From assembly GCA_002951815.1 (NCBI GenBank), contig CP019454.1, positions 1,550,001 through 1,614,000 of the forward strand: a DNA stretch of 64,000 nucleotides, given 5' to 3'. The stretch is from Sulfobacillus thermotolerans (GTDB lineage Bacteria > Bacillota > Sulfobacillia > Sulfobacillales > Sulfobacillaceae). The notes under the pieces were generated by a model that did no database searches, was not told the origin of the DNA, and saw only the letters and a list, made by a program, of their open reading frames with translations. This document shows positions 63,359 through 64,000 of this stretch, piece after piece. The translations under genes and the position numbers were made by a program. Numbering within the stretch: the first letter of the stretch is position 1; each line of letters begins with the position of its first letter.

Positions 63359-64000
63359 ATGGCTGCCGACAAGTTAGAATCGACACAGACAGTGGACCCC
63401 GGGCAAACGATGATCATCAATCTGGGGCCGCAACATCCAAGTACGCACGGAGTACTGCGGGTGCGTTTAGAATTGGACGGAGAGCGCGTGGTTCATGCAG
63501 AGCCTGTGGTGGGTTATCTTCACACGGGATTTGAGAAGACAGCGGAAAACCTTACGTATCAGCAGTGCAATACCATTACCGATCGTCTCGACTACTTAGC
63601 TCCTATGACCAACAACTTGGCGTATGTATTAGCCGTTGAAAAACTGTTAGGGGTTGAAGTCCCCAAACGGGCGCAATATATTCGCGTCTTATTTGCAGAA
63701 TTAACGCGCGTGGCTAGCCATCTAGTGTGGTTGGGTACGCATGTGATGGACTTGGGCGCGATGAGTCTTTTTTTCTATACGATGCGAGAACGTGAGGTAA
63801 TTCTGGACCTGATTGAAGATGCGGCGGGAGTGCGTATGAACCCTAGTTATTTTCGCATCGGGGGCTTGGCGTATGATTTGCCTGCGGGTTTTCACGAAAA
63901 AGTGCATGAATTTGTGAAGGATTTCCCTCGCTGGATGAAATCATACCGCCATCTGTTTGAAGGGAACCCTCTGATTAATGAACGGCTGGAAGGGATTGCG
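63359..64000 (+). CDS. nuoD: NADH-quinone oxidoreductase subunit D, 3'-truncated by window edge
   Basis: The first 214 codons, running off the window end. ATG 63359 follows GAGAGGTGATGGGA, twelve bases after nuoC. The hallmark MIINLGPQHPSTHGVLR near residue 18-34 carries the quinone-site His residues. EKTAENLTYQQC near 60, LAELTRVASHLVWLG-type helix (here FAELTRVASHLVWLG) near 116 and PSYFRIGGLAYDLP near 161 follow. The full protein should be near 370-400 residues. Further nuo genes are expected downstream. Confidence 0.94.
   Translation, partial: MAADKLESTQTVDPGQTMIINLGPQHPSTHGVLRVRLELDGERVVHAEPVVGYLHTGFEKTAENLTYQQCNTITDRLDYLAPMTNNLAYVLAVEKLLGVEVPKRAQYIRVLFAELTRVASHLVWLGTHVMDLGAMSLFFYTMREREVILDLIEDAAGVRMNPSYFRIGGLAYDLPAGFHEKVHEFVKDFPRWMKSYRHLFEGNPLINERLEGIA

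Overview
The window looks like chromosomal DNA from an acidophilic Firmicute close to Sulfobacillus. This rests on the 16S rRNA sequence as I recall that group, on Firmicute gene neighbourhoods (rapZ-yvcK-whiA, uvrB-uvrA-uvrC, ftsEX), on strong GGAGG ribosome binding sites, and on frequent TTG/GTG starts. No database search was possible, so genus is an inference.

Layout. 1-2.9 kb: the livHMGF branched-chain amino acid ABC transporter (livH cut by the window edge). 2.9-7.7 kb: an accessory, strongly decayed stretch. It holds one intact unknown membrane protein, an opposite-strand pseudogene that looks like its paralogue, two broken Amidase_6-type genes, and scraps of a mobile region (IS3 orfA, MobA/MobL relaxase, restriction-endonuclease-like tail). 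7.8-12 kb: a succinate-semialdehyde-type dehydrogenase, three DNA repair genes (tag, TatD, family-5 UDG) and a glycine-rich stress protein. 12.5-18.7 kb: carbohydrate metabolism (GH15 glucoamylase, gap, pgk, an SDR) and a UspA protein. 18.7-25.4 kb: acrylyl-CoA reductase type oxidoreductase, acyl-CoA synthetase, two MFS transporters and an anchored TIM-barrel-like protein.

25.5-36.9 kb is the most coherent unit: what appears to be a complete reductive pyrimidine catabolism island. It has a divergent PucR regulator, mmsA, a class III aminotransferase, an NCS1 permease, a beta-ureidopropionase-like hydrolase, preT, preA and hydA. Together these can take up uracil/thymine, reduce the ring, open it, release carbamate and beta-amino acid, transaminate, and make acyl-CoA.

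37-40.4 kb: gpmA, a small protein with a natural six-histidine tail, a Fur-family regulator apparently made from a leaderless mRNA, and an APC permease. 40.5-45.3 kb: a complete 16S-23S-5S rRNA operon with a very short spacer without tRNA, matching processing stems, and a terminator. 45.6-48.6 kb: ispH and a ccdA-tlpA-lgt-like operon. 48.7-58.7 kb: ftsEX, uvrBAC, a holin-like membrane protein, a Cof-type HAD phosphatase and a small membrane protein. 58.8-64 kb: rapZ-yvcK-whiA and the start of the respiratory complex I operon (nuoA, B, C and partial D).

No tRNA gene and no CRISPR array was seen.
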